Positions 39,701 through 48,287 of a stretch of 64,000 bases of DNA are shown here, one piece after another. The stretch is from positions 1 through 64,000 of the forward strand of contig DATMYV010000018.1 of the NCBI GenBank assembly GCA_035560795.1. The letters run 5' to 3'. The notes below the pieces were generated by a model. That model was not told where the DNA came from and did no database searches. It was given only the letters and a program-made list of their open reading frames with translations. Numbering within the stretch: position 1 is the first letter of the stretch; each line of letters starts with the position of its first letter. A program made the position numbers and the translations under genes. Origin of the DNA: Longilinea sp035560795 (GTDB taxonomy: Bacteria > Chloroflexota > Anaerolineae > Anaerolineales > Anaerolineaceae).

Positions 39701-39742
39701 TACAAAACGATGCGATTGAGCGAGCTCCAATCAAAATTCAGG

Positions 39743-40201
39743 TCAGGGATTAATCCGTCCGCCGTGAAAAACCAGGTCATAAACGGGCAGGCCGAGATGG
39801 TCGATTTGTTCGCTGCCCTGGAAACGGTCAATGCCTCCCTGCCACTTGCAGGTGTAGCGGAAATCACCCAGGGTCAGTTCAGAAGGACCGCGATAAGCCG
39901 CCTCCGGCGGTGCCAGCTTCAATGCGGCATGTAAAATTTCAACAAAACCTTCCGGAACGGCTTCCACAAGCATAATGCCGTGATAATTCATGCCCCAAAT
40001 TGGCTGCCCGCGAAACCAGACGGCTTCCTCGCCGATAAAATCGCGGCTGCCCAAATAAGTATCAAAATAAAGGAAATCACCCTGCTCAAACGTGAGGTCG
40101 GACGAAGCGGGGCGGCTCGAACCGCTGGAATCCGCTCCGGCAGCATAGGTGGATTTCTTGGCAAGCAACAGAAATTGAAGGAATTCAGGGCTGGGTAGCA
40201 T
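39743..40201 (-). CDS. DUF5680-domain protein
   Basis: 152 aa, soluble. It opens LQFLLLAKKSTYAAG and continues with LTFEQGDFLYFDTYLGSRDFIGEEAVWFRGQPIWGMNYHG, ending YDLVFHGGRI, which matches the DUF5680 pattern of a small cytoplasmic domain found alone or fused to helix-turn-helix domains. Function unknown. The ATG has AGGAGC upstream. It follows the deoxynucleoside kinase by 8 bases and is probably in the same transcript. Confidence 0.8.
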   Translation of the reverse strand: MLPSPEFLQFLLLAKKSTYAAGADSSGSSRPASSDLTFEQGDFLYFDTYLGSRDFIGEEAVWFRGQPIWGMNYHGIMLVEAVPEGFVEILHAALKLAPPEAAYRGPSELTLGDFRYTCKWQGGIDRFQGSEQIDHLGLPVYDLVFHGGRINP

Positions 40202-40209
40202 CGAAGCTC

Positions 40210-40845
40210 CTAAAAAACAAGCTCTTCTTTTCCAGTAAGTTTTTCATTAATGCGACTGACTACCGTGTCCAAATGCTCAGGTTGGTGAACAAAGTCGAGA
40301 TCATCCGAGCGCAGGGTCAATACAGGGCAGAGATCGAAACTGCGAATCCAATCTTCATAAAAAGAATCCAGCAGGGTGAGGTAGTCCTCGCTGATGCTGC
40401 TTTCCATCGAGCGGCCGCGGCGGTGAATGCGGTCCATCAAAACCGATACGGGTGCCTTCAGATACACCAGTAAGGCCGGAGAGGGCAGATTCTTGACCAC
40501 CAGGTCAAACAGGCCGCGATAGGTGACATAATCGCGTTCGGACAGGTTTCCCATGTGGTGCAGTGCGCGCGCAAAAATATAGGCATCTTCGTAGATTGAA
40601 CGATCGATGATGGCAGAGCGCGGGTCGTTCCACAGATCCACGTGCTGTTCAGCGCGTTTGTAAAGGAAATAGATTTGCAGATGAAAAGACCAGGCTTGCA
40701 TGTTGGCATAGAAATCGGGAAGATAGGGATTATCGTTGACCGATTCAAATGCCGTGCACCAGCCAAGCCGTTCGCCGATGCGTTCAGTAAGCGATGTCTT
40801 GCCAGCGCCGATGTTTCCAGCGACCAGAATAAGCCGTTTTGCCAT
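40210..40845 (-). CDS. Deoxynucleoside kinase (dGK/dAK family)
   Basis: 211 aa. Phosphorylates deoxyadenosine or deoxyguanosine for dNTP salvage. Visible: P-loop GNIGAGKTSL near 10-19, the substrate segment FESVNDNPYLPDFY near 33-46, DRSIYEDAYIFA near 80-91 (catalytic DRS) and the LID arginines RIHRRGRSMES near 137-147. Family knowledge gives purine deoxynucleosides as likely substrates, but pyrimidines are possible. It sits near, but is not coupled to, the ribonucleotide reductase genes further along. Confidence 0.9.
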   Translation of the reverse strand: MAKRLILVAGNIGAGKTSLTERIGERLGWCTAFESVNDNPYLPDFYANMQAWSFHLQIYFLYKRAEQHVDLWNDPRSAIIDRSIYEDAYIFARALHHMGNLSERDYVTYRGLFDLVVKNLPSPALLVYLKAPVSVLMDRIHRRGRSMESSISEDYLTLLDSFYEDWIRSFDLCPVLTLRSDDLDFVHQPEHLDTVVSRINEKLTGKEELVF

Positions 40846-40954
40846 GGGTTGATAACCTCTTAAGAGAATTGTTCCCTTATTATAGCCAATTTCAACCTCA
40901 ACCAGATCGAGTTAACGCGGTACAATTAACCACGTTTCGATCAAGGAGGTGATT

Positions 40955-41662
40955 ATGAAGTTTCATTACTGGATTTCACTGGTTGTAATCGTCCTTTTAT
41001 TGGCGGCGTGTTCGCCGGCTACCCCGACTCAGGCACCTGTGGAACCAACCGGTTCCACGGTCAATTTGCCTGCCATCAACGGTAAATATCCAGCGCCTGG
41101 TACCGATCCTGCCCAGGCCAGTTATCCTGCTCCGGCTGAAGCCGCAGCTCAATCGAACTACCCGGCACCCGGCGAATCAGATAACCTGCCGGCAGCCTGC
41201 AAGGTCGATGGCATGCTGACCTACAGCGATGCGGACGGCCGCTTCTGTTTTGCATACCCGGCGAATTTCTCGTTGGACACCAGCGGAGAAGGCAACCCCA
41301 CCCTGGTTGGTCCGGCGTTGGACCTGGCCGCTCAACCGCTGCGGGCGAGCATGACGATTTTTACCACTCCGCTTGCAGAGGGTCAGGATTTAAAAAGCAT
41401 TATTGAAGGCTACCTGGCAAAATACGGGCAATCCTCTTCATCCGTGGTGATTCAACAAAATGACCTGCAAATCGGCGGCGAGCCGGCTGGCAGCCTTGAA
41501 CCGGTTCCCGGGGAGCCGGGTTCGATCGATTATCTGATGGTACACGGCGGCGAAGTGATTACACTGCGCTTCGAGCCCAACATCGAGACTTATCCGGCGG
41601 CACGACCGGACCGTGAAGCACTGATCGACATTGTGCTGAAGTCTTTTTCCTACTTGAAGTGA
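40955..41662 (+). CDS. Lipoprotein with YPAPG-type repeats
   Basis: 235 aa. I start at the ATG at 40955 because AAGGAGG lies just upstream and overlaps an in-frame GTG. The signal ends LLLAAC (Cys near 19). Residues about 25-75 hold three YPAP-containing units (KYPAPGTDPAQAS, SYPAPAEAAAQS, NYPAPGES), then a globular domain without a motif I recognise (FCFAYPANFSLDTSG...). It should be anchored on the outer surface. Role unknown. A TACAAT -10 (40921-40926) precedes it and a strong terminator follows. Confidence 0.8.
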   Translation: MKFHYWISLVVIVLLLAACSPATPTQAPVEPTGSTVNLPAINGKYPAPGTDPAQASYPAPAEAAAQSNYPAPGESDNLPAACKVDGMLTYSDADGRFCFAYPANFSLDTSGEGNPTLVGPALDLAAQPLRASMTIFTTPLAEGQDLKSIIEGYLAKYGQSSSSVVIQQNDLQIGGEPAGSLEPVPGEPGSIDYLMVHGGEVITLRFEPNIETYPAARPDREALIDIVLKSFSYLK

Positions 41663-41679
41663 TTCAACCTTACAAATTA

Positions 41680-41717
41680 ACAGGCCATCTCATAGAAAGA
41701 GATGGCCTGTTTTTTTA
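41680..41717 (+). terminator. Strong intrinsic terminator after the YPAPG lipoprotein
   Basis: A 12-bp stem (ACAGGCCATCTC with its complement), a 7-base loop and seven T. Confidence 0.92.
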
Positions 41718-41762
41718 TTCATCAGAGGTGGCAAAGTTATTTTGCCCCGGTTACGAATACGC

Positions 41763-43241
41763 CTACCTGGCTGTCTCGATGAAATCGGCCAGGTCCAGCT
41801 TCATTTGCTCCAGCGCGGGCAGGTGGATGTACATCATGTGACCTGCTTCGTAGTAGGCCATGCTCAGATTGCCGCGCAGGCTTTCATCAAGATTGAGGTG
41901 GCTGAAAACATATTCGGTGGCGAAGTAAGGGGTGGCAAGGTCGTAGTAACCGTTGGCGACGAAGACCTTCAGGTGCGGGTTGATCGTCATGGCATGCCGC
42001 AGCGTTTCTGCTACATAGACATGCTGGTTTTCATATTCGGCGTACGACCAGGGTTGTACCTTGCCGGTGATGATTTCATAGGGAATGTCTTTTTCAAAGT
42101 TGAGCTCACGGCGGATGTAATCGTAGAACCCGGCGGTGTATGGGCCAATAATATTGGTGAAAGACGGGTCGTTTACTGTTCCTTCGCCAAGCGTATCCTT
42201 GTCTATCCCGAGGAAGCGGCTGTCGAGCCGGCCGACCGTTCGCCCACGCCCGCGCAACAGTTCCTTGAAGAAGCGAAAATCGGGCACGCGCAGGTTGGAA
42301 CGCTGCAGGTAATCGCTGGAGAGCCCGGTATATTGCGCCAGCTTCCTGATAATGGAATTACGCTCGGCGGTTGGCAGGCGATCTCCCTTTAGCAGGGCAG
42401 GGGCATATTCGTTGACGGCGAAATCCTGCACTTCCGAAAGCAGCGTCTGCAGCGGTTGATGACTCTTAAGCGCATCATGATACCAGGCAGTGGCAGCGTA
42501 GGTTGGCAGGAACAGCACATAAGGAAGTTCATTCCCGGGCGTGAAATCGATGGTGCCAAAATCGAGCACCGTCGAAACGAGCAGGATGCCGTTCATGTAC
42601 ATGCCGTGGCGCTCCTGCAGGTAGCCGGAAAGGCCGCTGGCGCGCGTGGTGCCGTAGCTTTCGCCGATCAGAAACTTGGGTGAAAGCCAGCGATTATAGC
42701 GGGTGGTGTACAAGCGGATGAAGTCGCCAACGCTTTCGATGTCTTTTTTCAATCCGTGAAATTGATTGGCTTTTTCGCCATCCGCCGGGCGGCTGTAGCC
42801 GGTGCCAACTGGATCGATAAAGACCAGGTCGGTCTTGTTCAGCAGAGAAAACTCATTATCTTTCAATTGGAAAGGCGGTTTTGGCAGGCCGCCCTCATCG
42901 GTCATGACCACGCGCCGCGGACCAAGCAGGCCAAGATGCAGCCAGACCGAGGAGGAACCAGGTCCGCCGTTAAAGGAAAAGGTTAACGGGCGTTCGGCTG
43001 GATTCTCAACACCATCTTTAGTGTAAGCAACGAAGAAAAACTGGGCTTTGGGCGTTTCGCCTTCGTAATCCTTCTCGCGGTCGGTTTCCTCTTTCAGCAC
43101 CACGGTCCCGGTGGTCACGGTGTAATTGATCACCTCGGTGCCGATGATGATTTTATGCTGCGTGACGACCAGCTGATCCTTGACTTCAGGTTTTTCTTTC
43201 TTTTCGTCTTTCGTTTCTGCGGGTTTGGTTTCGTCAGCCAT
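41763..43241 (-). CDS. S10-family serine carboxypeptidase-like protein, no signal peptide
   Basis: 492 aa. Alpha/beta-hydrolase of the S10 family: oxyanion region FSFNGGPGSSSVWLHLGLLGPR near 90-111, nucleophile in IGESYGTTR near 193, catalytic Asp in VANGYYDLATPYF near 430 and His in YYEAGHMMYIHLPAL near 468. S10 peptidases trim C-terminal residues at acidic pH and are usually exported, yet this N-terminus is a Lys/Glu-rich hydrophilic stretch with no signal. I start at ATG 43241 since GGAG lies 8 bases upstream; a TTG at 43256 is also in frame. Gene stands alone. Confidence 0.9.
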   Translation of the reverse strand: MADETKPAETKDEKKEKPEVKDQLVVTQHKIIIGTEVINYTVTTGTVVLKEETDREKDYEGETPKAQFFFVAYTKDGVENPAERPLTFSFNGGPGSSSVWLHLGLLGPRRVVMTDEGGLPKPPFQLKDNEFSLLNKTDLVFIDPVGTGYSRPADGEKANQFHGLKKDIESVGDFIRLYTTRYNRWLSPKFLIGESYGTTRASGLSGYLQERHGMYMNGILLVSTVLDFGTIDFTPGNELPYVLFLPTYAATAWYHDALKSHQPLQTLLSEVQDFAVNEYAPALLKGDRLPTAERNSIIRKLAQYTGLSSDYLQRSNLRVPDFRFFKELLRGRGRTVGRLDSRFLGIDKDTLGEGTVNDPSFTNIIGPYTAGFYDYIRRELNFEKDIPYEIITGKVQPWSYAEYENQHVYVAETLRHAMTINPHLKVFVANGYYDLATPYFATEYVFSHLNLDESLRGNLSMAYYEAGHMMYIHLPALEQMKLDLADFIETAR

Positions 43242-43324
43242 TTTTTTCTCCGTCAATGGTCATTTCCAGATGGTGGCTTGGAGATTCATAAACCTCCTGA
43301 GAAGCGCTATTTATATTCTACAAG

Positions 43325-43357
43325 AAGCCTCAGAAAACAAGGATGTTTCTGAGGCTT
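43325..43357. terminator. Hairpin terminator after nrdJ
   Basis: AAGCCTCAGAAA pairs with TTTCTGAGGCTT around a short loop. It lies downstream of nrdJ; T runs are short on both strands. Confidence 0.6.
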
Positions 43358-43392
43358 TTGATCATTGATTATTTACAAAATGAGGATCGCGT

Positions 43393-46011
43393 TCAGCACT
43401 CGCTGTAACCGCAGGAATAACATTTGCGGCAGCCTTCCTCGTTGACAAAGCTAGCTTCGCCGCACTCAGGGCACAGATCTCCGATTTGCAGCATGGGCTG
43501 GGCAAGCGGACGGGGAACATCTGTATCGCTATGGGAACGGCCGTTGCCATTGTGGTTCTGCGGCTCATCACGCTCATCCATGGCCGGATGGTTTGCCAGC
43601 CGTTCAGTGCGCTGCTGTAAATACTCCTCCAGGGCTTGCGAGACGCCATCAGGGAAGGACCGGACACGGTGCGGTCCAAAGCCAAGTGGGCGACCGCCTC
43701 CGATGCCGGAGAGCTGGCGGATGACTTCTTCCAGGCGTTTGGTCGGTTCGATCGGCGAGGCCATGCGCAGGATGTAGGAAATGAGGCGGCCAATGGCCTC
43801 GGAAACTGCGGCTGTATCTGAACCTGCCTTGGAGGTATTGATGAATACTTCAAAGGGTTGTGAACCGCCGTTTTCATTGATCGTCATGAAAGCTTTGCCA
43901 AGCGGTGTTTCCACCGAATAGGTATACCCTGGCAGGTAACGCGGGCGCGGCTTTTTGCTCTCGCGCCACAGGATCATCTGGTCAGCCGGGTTATTTGAGA
44001 GAGCCAACTGCGAAGGTTCGAGCGATTCAATTTTCTGCTTGGTTTGAGCAGTGGCATGCGTTTCGAGGACGACTTTCTCGCGGGAACCAGTAACGTAAAC
44101 GGTGATTCCTTTGCAGCCCAGCTTCCAGGCTAATTGATAGGCAGTGGCCACGTCTTCCACGGTGGCTTCCGGTGGAAAATTGATCGTCTTGGAAAGGCTG
44201 TTATCGACGAACGCCTGCAATGCGGCCTGCATGCGCACGTGCTCCTCGGCAGAAATATCAGCAGAGACAACGAAGACACGGCGCAAAGCTTCTGGAATGA
44301 GGTCGATTTGCTGGCAGGAACCTTCGCGCATGACAAGATCGACGATTTCATCACGGGATTCCGGGTCGATGCCGGCCCGTTCGAGTGCCTGCTCGAAAAG
44401 TGGACTGGCATAGGTGAGCTGAAGGTCTTTGCCGTTGTCGTTGACATGGCGGATGTAGGCCAGCGCAAAAACGGGTTCGCAGCCGTAACCCTCACATCCG
44501 GCAACGGTGGCGATGGTGCCGGTCGGGGCAATGGTCGTCTGGGCGGCATTCCGGATGCCGTTTTGGCGAATGCCCTGGGTGATTTCATCCCAGTGAACTT
44601 CCGGCCGGCCCCAATCATGCAGGTGCGGAACCAGCGGGGTGGGGGGCTGCCAGGTGAGCGCTTCAGGGTCATAGATGCTGCCGTGGATGGCCGGGAAGGC
44701 ACCTCGGCGGGCTGCCAGTTCGATGCTGGTTTTCATGGCATGGTATCGGACAAATTCCATCACCTGCGAGGCGAATTCCTGGCCTTCCGGCGACCCATAG
44801 CGGATGCCGGCATGATACATCAAGTCGCCAAGGCCCATTATGCCCATGCCGATACGCCGGGCGCGAAAGGCGGCTTCTTTGAGCTGGGGGACGGCGGGCA
44901 CGTACTGATTGGCGTCCACTACATCATCCAGGAAAATGGTGGAAAGTTCCACATCCTGGCGTAGCTTTTCCCAATCCACGCTTCCGTCTGGGCCCATGGA
45001 TTGCGAAAGGTTGACGGAACCCAGGCAGCAGTTCTCGTAAGGGCCAAGCCATTGTTCGCCGCAGGGGTTGGTCGCTTCGAGCTGGTATAGGTGCGGCACC
45101 GGGTTGGAGCGGTTGGCAGCATCCAGGAAAAGCATACCGGGTTCGCCATTATGGTGAGCTTGAGCAACAATCCGCTCGAAAAGATCACGCGCGCGAACTG
45201 TTTTATGCGTAACCAATGGAATGCCGGCCGCTTCAGCCTGCTCGATCGTGCCCGAAAAGCCTTTATTTTTCGCATCGCGGACATCCGGAAAGCGCAAGTC
45301 CCAATCTGCGTCCTGTTCGACAGCCTGCATAAAGGCATCGGTAATGCCAACGGATATATTAAAATTGGTGATCTGATTCTCGTTGGTTTTACAAGAGATG
45401 AAATCTTCCACATCGGGATGATCGACGCGCAACACGGCCATATTTGCGCCGCGGCGGGTGCCGCCCTGGGCGATTTCGCCGAAGGCATTGTCATAGACCC
45501 GCAGAAAACCGACCGGGCCGGTAGCCTGTCCGGCGGATGATTTCACCAGGCTGCCTTTGGGACGCAGGCGCGAGAACGAAAAACCGTTGCCGCCGCCGGT
45601 CTGCTGAATGAGGGCAGCATCGCGGAGTGTCTGAAATATGCCGCTGGATGCCCGTCCCATATCGTCGGATATGGGCAGAACAAAACAGGCTGCCAGTTGG
45701 CCTAAAAGCGTGCCAGCACCGGTAAATGTAGGCGAATTCGGGAAGAATGCCTTACTGGAGAGCAATTGATAAAATTCGCGCGTGCGCGCCATTACATCCG
45801 AATTCCAGTTTTCCTCCACGGCAGCAATGTGATATGCCACGCGCCAGAACATTTCTTCGACGGTTTCAACAGGTTGGCCATCTTCGCCGCGGCGGACATA
45901 GCGGCGGATTAATACCTGGCGGGCATTTTCAGTCAGTATTGAGGGAGGGAGGTCATCGGGCAGTGCCGGGGTCGGTAGAATGCCGTGTACAGTCTGGGTT
46001 GAACTAGCCAT
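43393..46011 (-). CDS. nrdJ: B12-dependent (class II) ribonucleoside-diphosphate reductase
   Basis: 872 aa. Reduces ribonucleotides using adenosylcobalamin to make the thiyl radical, so it works with or without oxygen. Visible: N-terminal NrdJ region with SPTFTGAGTLLGQLAACFVLPISDD, GGNGFSFSRLRPKGS, the active-site stretch LEATNPCGEQWLGPYENCCLGSVNLSQ near 335-361, PTGTIATVAGCEGYGCEP near 480, then a TSCPD-like region (FMTINENGGSQPFEVFINTSKAGSDT near 720), and a C-terminal CPECG...CRKCYSCG cluster for reduction by thioredoxin. I chose MASSTQTV at 46011 because GAGGAGG precedes it; longer frames run into nrdR. Follows nrdR by 10 bases. Confidence 0.95.
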   Translation of the reverse strand: MASSTQTVHGILPTPALPDDLPPSILTENARQVLIRRYVRRGEDGQPVETVEEMFWRVAYHIAAVEENWNSDVMARTREFYQLLSSKAFFPNSPTFTGAGTLLGQLAACFVLPISDDMGRASSGIFQTLRDAALIQQTGGGNGFSFSRLRPKGSLVKSSAGQATGPVGFLRVYDNAFGEIAQGGTRRGANMAVLRVDHPDVEDFISCKTNENQITNFNISVGITDAFMQAVEQDADWDLRFPDVRDAKNKGFSGTIEQAEAAGIPLVTHKTVRARDLFERIVAQAHHNGEPGMLFLDAANRSNPVPHLYQLEATNPCGEQWLGPYENCCLGSVNLSQSMGPDGSVDWEKLRQDVELSTIFLDDVVDANQYVPAVPQLKEAAFRARRIGMGIMGLGDLMYHAGIRYGSPEGQEFASQVMEFVRYHAMKTSIELAARRGAFPAIHGSIYDPEALTWQPPTPLVPHLHDWGRPEVHWDEITQGIRQNGIRNAAQTTIAPTGTIATVAGCEGYGCEPVFALAYIRHVNDNGKDLQLTYASPLFEQALERAGIDPESRDEIVDLVMREGSCQQIDLIPEALRRVFVVSADISAEEHVRMQAALQAFVDNSLSKTINFPPEATVEDVATAYQLAWKLGCKGITVYVTGSREKVVLETHATAQTKQKIESLEPSQLALSNNPADQMILWRESKKPRPRYLPGYTYSVETPLGKAFMTINENGGSQPFEVFINTSKAGSDTAAVSEAIGRLISYILRMASPIEPTKRLEEVIRQLSGIGGGRPLGFGPHRVRSFPDGVSQALEEYLQQRTERLANHPAMDERDEPQNHNGNGRSHSDTDVPRPLAQPMLQIGDLCPECGEASFVNEEGCRKCYSCGYSEC

Positions 46012-46021
46012 TAAATCCTCC

Positions 46022-46471
46022 TCATCCTTCCAATAATCGATCGATCTCGGTGCGAATGGCCTGCAAATCATCAAGATGTAAATATACGATTGCGTAACGG
46101 ATATAGGCAATGTGATCGAGCTGCTTTAGCCCGGCAATGACCATGTCGCCAACGATGCGGGAAGGAACTTCGGCACGCCCCATTTGCTGCAACGAAGACT
46201 CGATTTCGCCGATCAAGTGGTCAATTTCAGCGGCAGAAACCGGGCGTTTGGCGCAGGCGATGCGAATGCCGCGGGTCAGCTTTTCGCGGTCGAATTCCTC
46301 GCGGGTGCCATCGCGTTTCACCAATAAAGGCGTCGCCAGAATAGGCCGCTCGTAAGTGCTGAAACGTTGATGGCATTTTTCGCATTCCCGCCGGCGCCGG
46401 ACACCGCCACGTGCATCATGAGTGGTGTCCAACACCTTCGATTCTTCGTGTTGACAATAAGGGCAGCGCAT
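46022..46471 (-). CDS. nrdR: Transcriptional repressor NrdR
   Basis: 149 aa. NrdR senses ATP/dATP and represses ribonucleotide reductase genes. The zinc ribbon MRCPYCQHEESKVLDTT...CEKCHQRF fills 1-42 and the ATP-cone VKRDGTREEFDREKLTRGIRIACAKRPVS follows at about 52-80. It is co-transcribed with nrdJ, its expected target. The leader before it contains a promoter, a perfect 18-base palindrome and two terminator-like hairpins. The ATG has AAGGAGGGG upstream. Confidence 0.96.
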   Translation of the reverse strand: MRCPYCQHEESKVLDTTHDARGGVRRRRECEKCHQRFSTYERPILATPLLVKRDGTREEFDREKLTRGIRIACAKRPVSAAEIDHLIGEIESSLQQMGRAEVPSRIVGDMVIAGLKQLDHIAYIRYAIVYLHLDDLQAIRTEIDRLLEG

Positions 46472-46511
46472 GCCTTCCCCTCCTTGTTATTGCGGTTGCC
46501 GGATGAAAAAA

Positions 46512-46565
46512 GCCTCCTTGTCTAGAAAAATAACCCCCATATATGGGGGTATGTAATCAGGAGGC
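46512..46565 (-). promoter_or_regulatory. Attenuator-like leader structure before nrdR-nrdJ
   Basis: Read on the minus strand: GCCTCCT, then the palindrome ACCCCCATATATGGGGGT (46533-46550) followed by TATTTTT, then AGGAGGC followed by six T. The inner hairpin is itself a terminator, the outer 7-bp stem makes a second one, and the CCTCCT arm can alternatively pair with the nrdR ribosome site AAGGAGGGG. Both lie between the predicted start and nrdR, so premature termination or masking of the ribosome site is plausible. The palindrome has the ATATAT core of NrdR boxes but GC-rich flanks. This is inference from sequence only. Confidence 0.55.
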
Positions 46566-46583
46566 CGTATATTTACTGTTTGG

Positions 46584-46612
46584 ATTTTAGCACAGATGAT
46601 CGATTCATGCAA
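46584..46612 (-). promoter_or_regulatory. Promoter for nrdR-nrdJ
   Basis: Minus-strand TTGCAT (46607-46612), 17 bases, TAAAAT (46584-46589). Start near 46577, leaving a leader of about 105 bases. Confidence 0.55.
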
Positions 46613-46859
46613 TAGCCATTTTCAGCTTGCAACCTTAAAATATTATTGGGGCTTCGGCTGGACGTGAAAGGAATTATTGATCAATTTTTATGATTACTAG
46701 AGGTCCAGGTGTAAAAAGCGGATCGTAAATTGTGGCCCTGGATGATCGAATCTGGCTTGAGGATGCCACAGATGGGGTCTGATTTTCAAGTTCAAAAAAG
46801 GTTGAAATCTTTTACGTAGGTCAGTCTTAAATTATCCTGGGCTTGTTGACGTTCGGTTT
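46613..46859. other. Gene-free spacer between nrdR promoter and ftsZ terminator
   Basis: No convincing coding region, RNA gene or repeat is seen in this roughly 250-base stretch. Short frames here lack ribosome sites or family resemblance. Confidence 0.6.
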
Positions 46860-46894
46860 AAAAAGGGATCCCCGCCCTGGACAGGGGCGGGGAT
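46860..46894 (-). terminator. Intrinsic terminator for the dcw cluster after ftsZ
   Basis: On the minus strand ATCCCCGCCC pairs with GGGCGGGGAT around a 7-base loop, followed by CCCTTTTT. It lies about 160 bases after the ftsZ stop. Confidence 0.75.
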
Positions 46895-46959
46895 ATTGGG
46901 GGGATAACCTGAACCCGGTATGGCGCATCCGAGCGGCAGTCTTGTCTTGGGACAGGCTG

Positions 46960-47038
46960 CTAGCCCCGCCTACGGCAGGGCCGCCGGGCAGAGGAACCAT
47001 ACCATCTGGAGAGTCCGACACTTAAGCGGACTCTCCAG
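46960..47038 (-). other. Hairpins in the ftsZ 3-prime region
   Basis: A perfect 12-bp stem (CTGGAGAGTCCG, 47006-47017, with 47027-47038) without a T run lies 18 bases after the ftsZ stop. Next to it is a GC-rich, partly self-complementary GCCCCGCCTACGGCAGGGC-like stretch resembling a REP-type element. Together they may protect the 3-prime end of a long mRNA. Confidence 0.5.
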
Positions 47039-47055
47039 TCAGGTTGTCAGGTAAA

Positions 47056-48213
47056 TTAGCGCTGGCTGTTGGTGCGGTTGCGTAGGAAGGCTGGCACATC
47101 CAGGTCTTCTGTGTTCAACACGCGTGGTGAAAACTCGCTCGGCGCCGGGATCGGATTGGCATTCGTCTTGGGTGCAACGGGGCGTTCTGTTTGGCGCGGG
47201 CGTGGCTGGCTGGATTGCAATTCAACCGGATATGGCTGCTCCACCACAGTGCGTACGCCCGCCCGGTCAAAACCCGTGGCGATGACGGTGACGCGGATTT
47301 CGTCGCCCATGTTCGGGTCGAGAACTGCGCCGAAGATGAGGTTGACATCTGGATGGGCAGTCTCCTTGATGATCGCCGCAGCTTGGTTGACCTCGAAGAG
47401 GGTCAGGTTGCTGCCGCCGGTGACGTTGAACAGAATGCCGCGGGCGCCGTCAATTGTGATATCGAGCAGCTGGCTTGAAATGGCGGCCTCTGCAGCAATA
47501 CGGGCGCGATCTTCACCGTTGGCATGGCCGACAGCCATTAAAGCTGCACCGCCTTCGCTCATGATTGCGCGCACATCGGCAAAGTCCAGGTTGATCAGGC
47601 CAGGGACGGTAATCAGTTCGGAAATGCCTTGGATGCCCTGGCGCAGCACATCGTCAGCCGTGCGGAAAGCATCCTGCAGGCTGGCGCGTTTATCGACGAT
47701 TTGAAGCAGGCGATCATTGGGGATCACGATCAGGGTGTCAGCGTGTTCCTTGAGCTTGGAGATGCCCTGCTCAGCCGAAGCCTGGCGGCGTGAACCTTCA
47801 AAGGTGAAGGGGCGAGTGACAACCCCAATGGTCAACGCGCCGCATTCCTTGGCAATCTGCGCCACGATGGGGGCAGCGCCGGTGCCGGTGCCGCCGCCCA
47901 GACCTGAGGTCACGAAGACCATGTCGCTGCCCTTGAGTACTTCGTACAACTCTTCGGCCGACTCCTCAGCTGCTTTGCGGCCCATCTCAGGGTTGCCGCC
48001 GGCGCCCAAACCACGCGTCGACTTGTCGCCAATGCGCACGCGGGTGGAAGCTTTGGAAAGCAACAGAGCCTGAGCATCCGTGTTCACCGTGATGAACTCG
48101 ATGCCGGACAGGCCTTCGTCGATCATTCGATTGACAGCGTTGCAACCACCGCCGCCAACACCTATGACCTTGATGCGGGCAAATGATTCTTGAAATTCGT
48201 TGTTCATGTCCAT
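47056..48213 (-). CDS. ftsZ: Cell division protein FtsZ
   Basis: 385 aa. Tubulin-like GTPase that forms the division ring. Visible: IKVIGVGGGGCNAVNRM near 14-30, NTDAQAL near 44, GLGGGTGTGAAP near 106-117 (tubulin signature), NDRLLQIVD near 164 and DFADVRAIM near 207. A variable Pro-rich linker ends in the conserved tail DLDVPAFLRNR, which binds FtsA. The start at 48213 has GGAGG 6 bases upstream; a longer frame exists but lacks support. Last gene of the cluster, 74 bases after ftsA. Confidence 0.98.
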   Translation of the reverse strand: MDMNNEFQESFARIKVIGVGGGGCNAVNRMIDEGLSGIEFITVNTDAQALLLSKASTRVRIGDKSTRGLGAGGNPEMGRKAAEESAEELYEVLKGSDMVFVTSGLGGGTGTGAAPIVAQIAKECGALTIGVVTRPFTFEGSRRQASAEQGISKLKEHADTLIVIPNDRLLQIVDKRASLQDAFRTADDVLRQGIQGISELITVPGLINLDFADVRAIMSEGGAALMAVGHANGEDRARIAAEAAISSQLLDITIDGARGILFNVTGGSNLTLFEVNQAAAIIKETAHPDVNLIFGAVLDPNMGDEIRVTVIATGFDRAGVRTVVEQPYPVELQSSQPRPRQTERPVAPKTNANPIPAPSEFSPRVLNTEDLDVPAFLRNRTNSQR

Positions 48214-48287
48214 GGTTATCCTCCAAACAATTTGAACGTCAGGTTCTGCATCGCAGGTGAAAGTCAGCCGACCGCCGGCCGACAAAT

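Noticed and set aside
41742..42392. 216-codon plus-strand frame
   Set aside because: Antisense to the S10 peptidase with its intact catalytic motifs.
44134..44964. 276-codon plus-strand frame
   Set aside because: Antisense to nrdJ; no recognisable domain.
46533..46550. Canonical NrdR box
   Set aside because: The palindrome has the ATATAT core, but its flanks are C5/G5 instead of ACAC/GTGT, and only one copy is seen; kept only as a possible variant.
46472..46612. Cobalamin riboswitch before the B12-dependent reductase
   Set aside because: No GCCACTG-type B12 box and the leader is too short.
46827..47021. 64-codon minus-strand frame after ftsZ
   Set aside because: Covers the terminator and GC-rich hairpins, has no ribosome site and no resemblance to a protein family.
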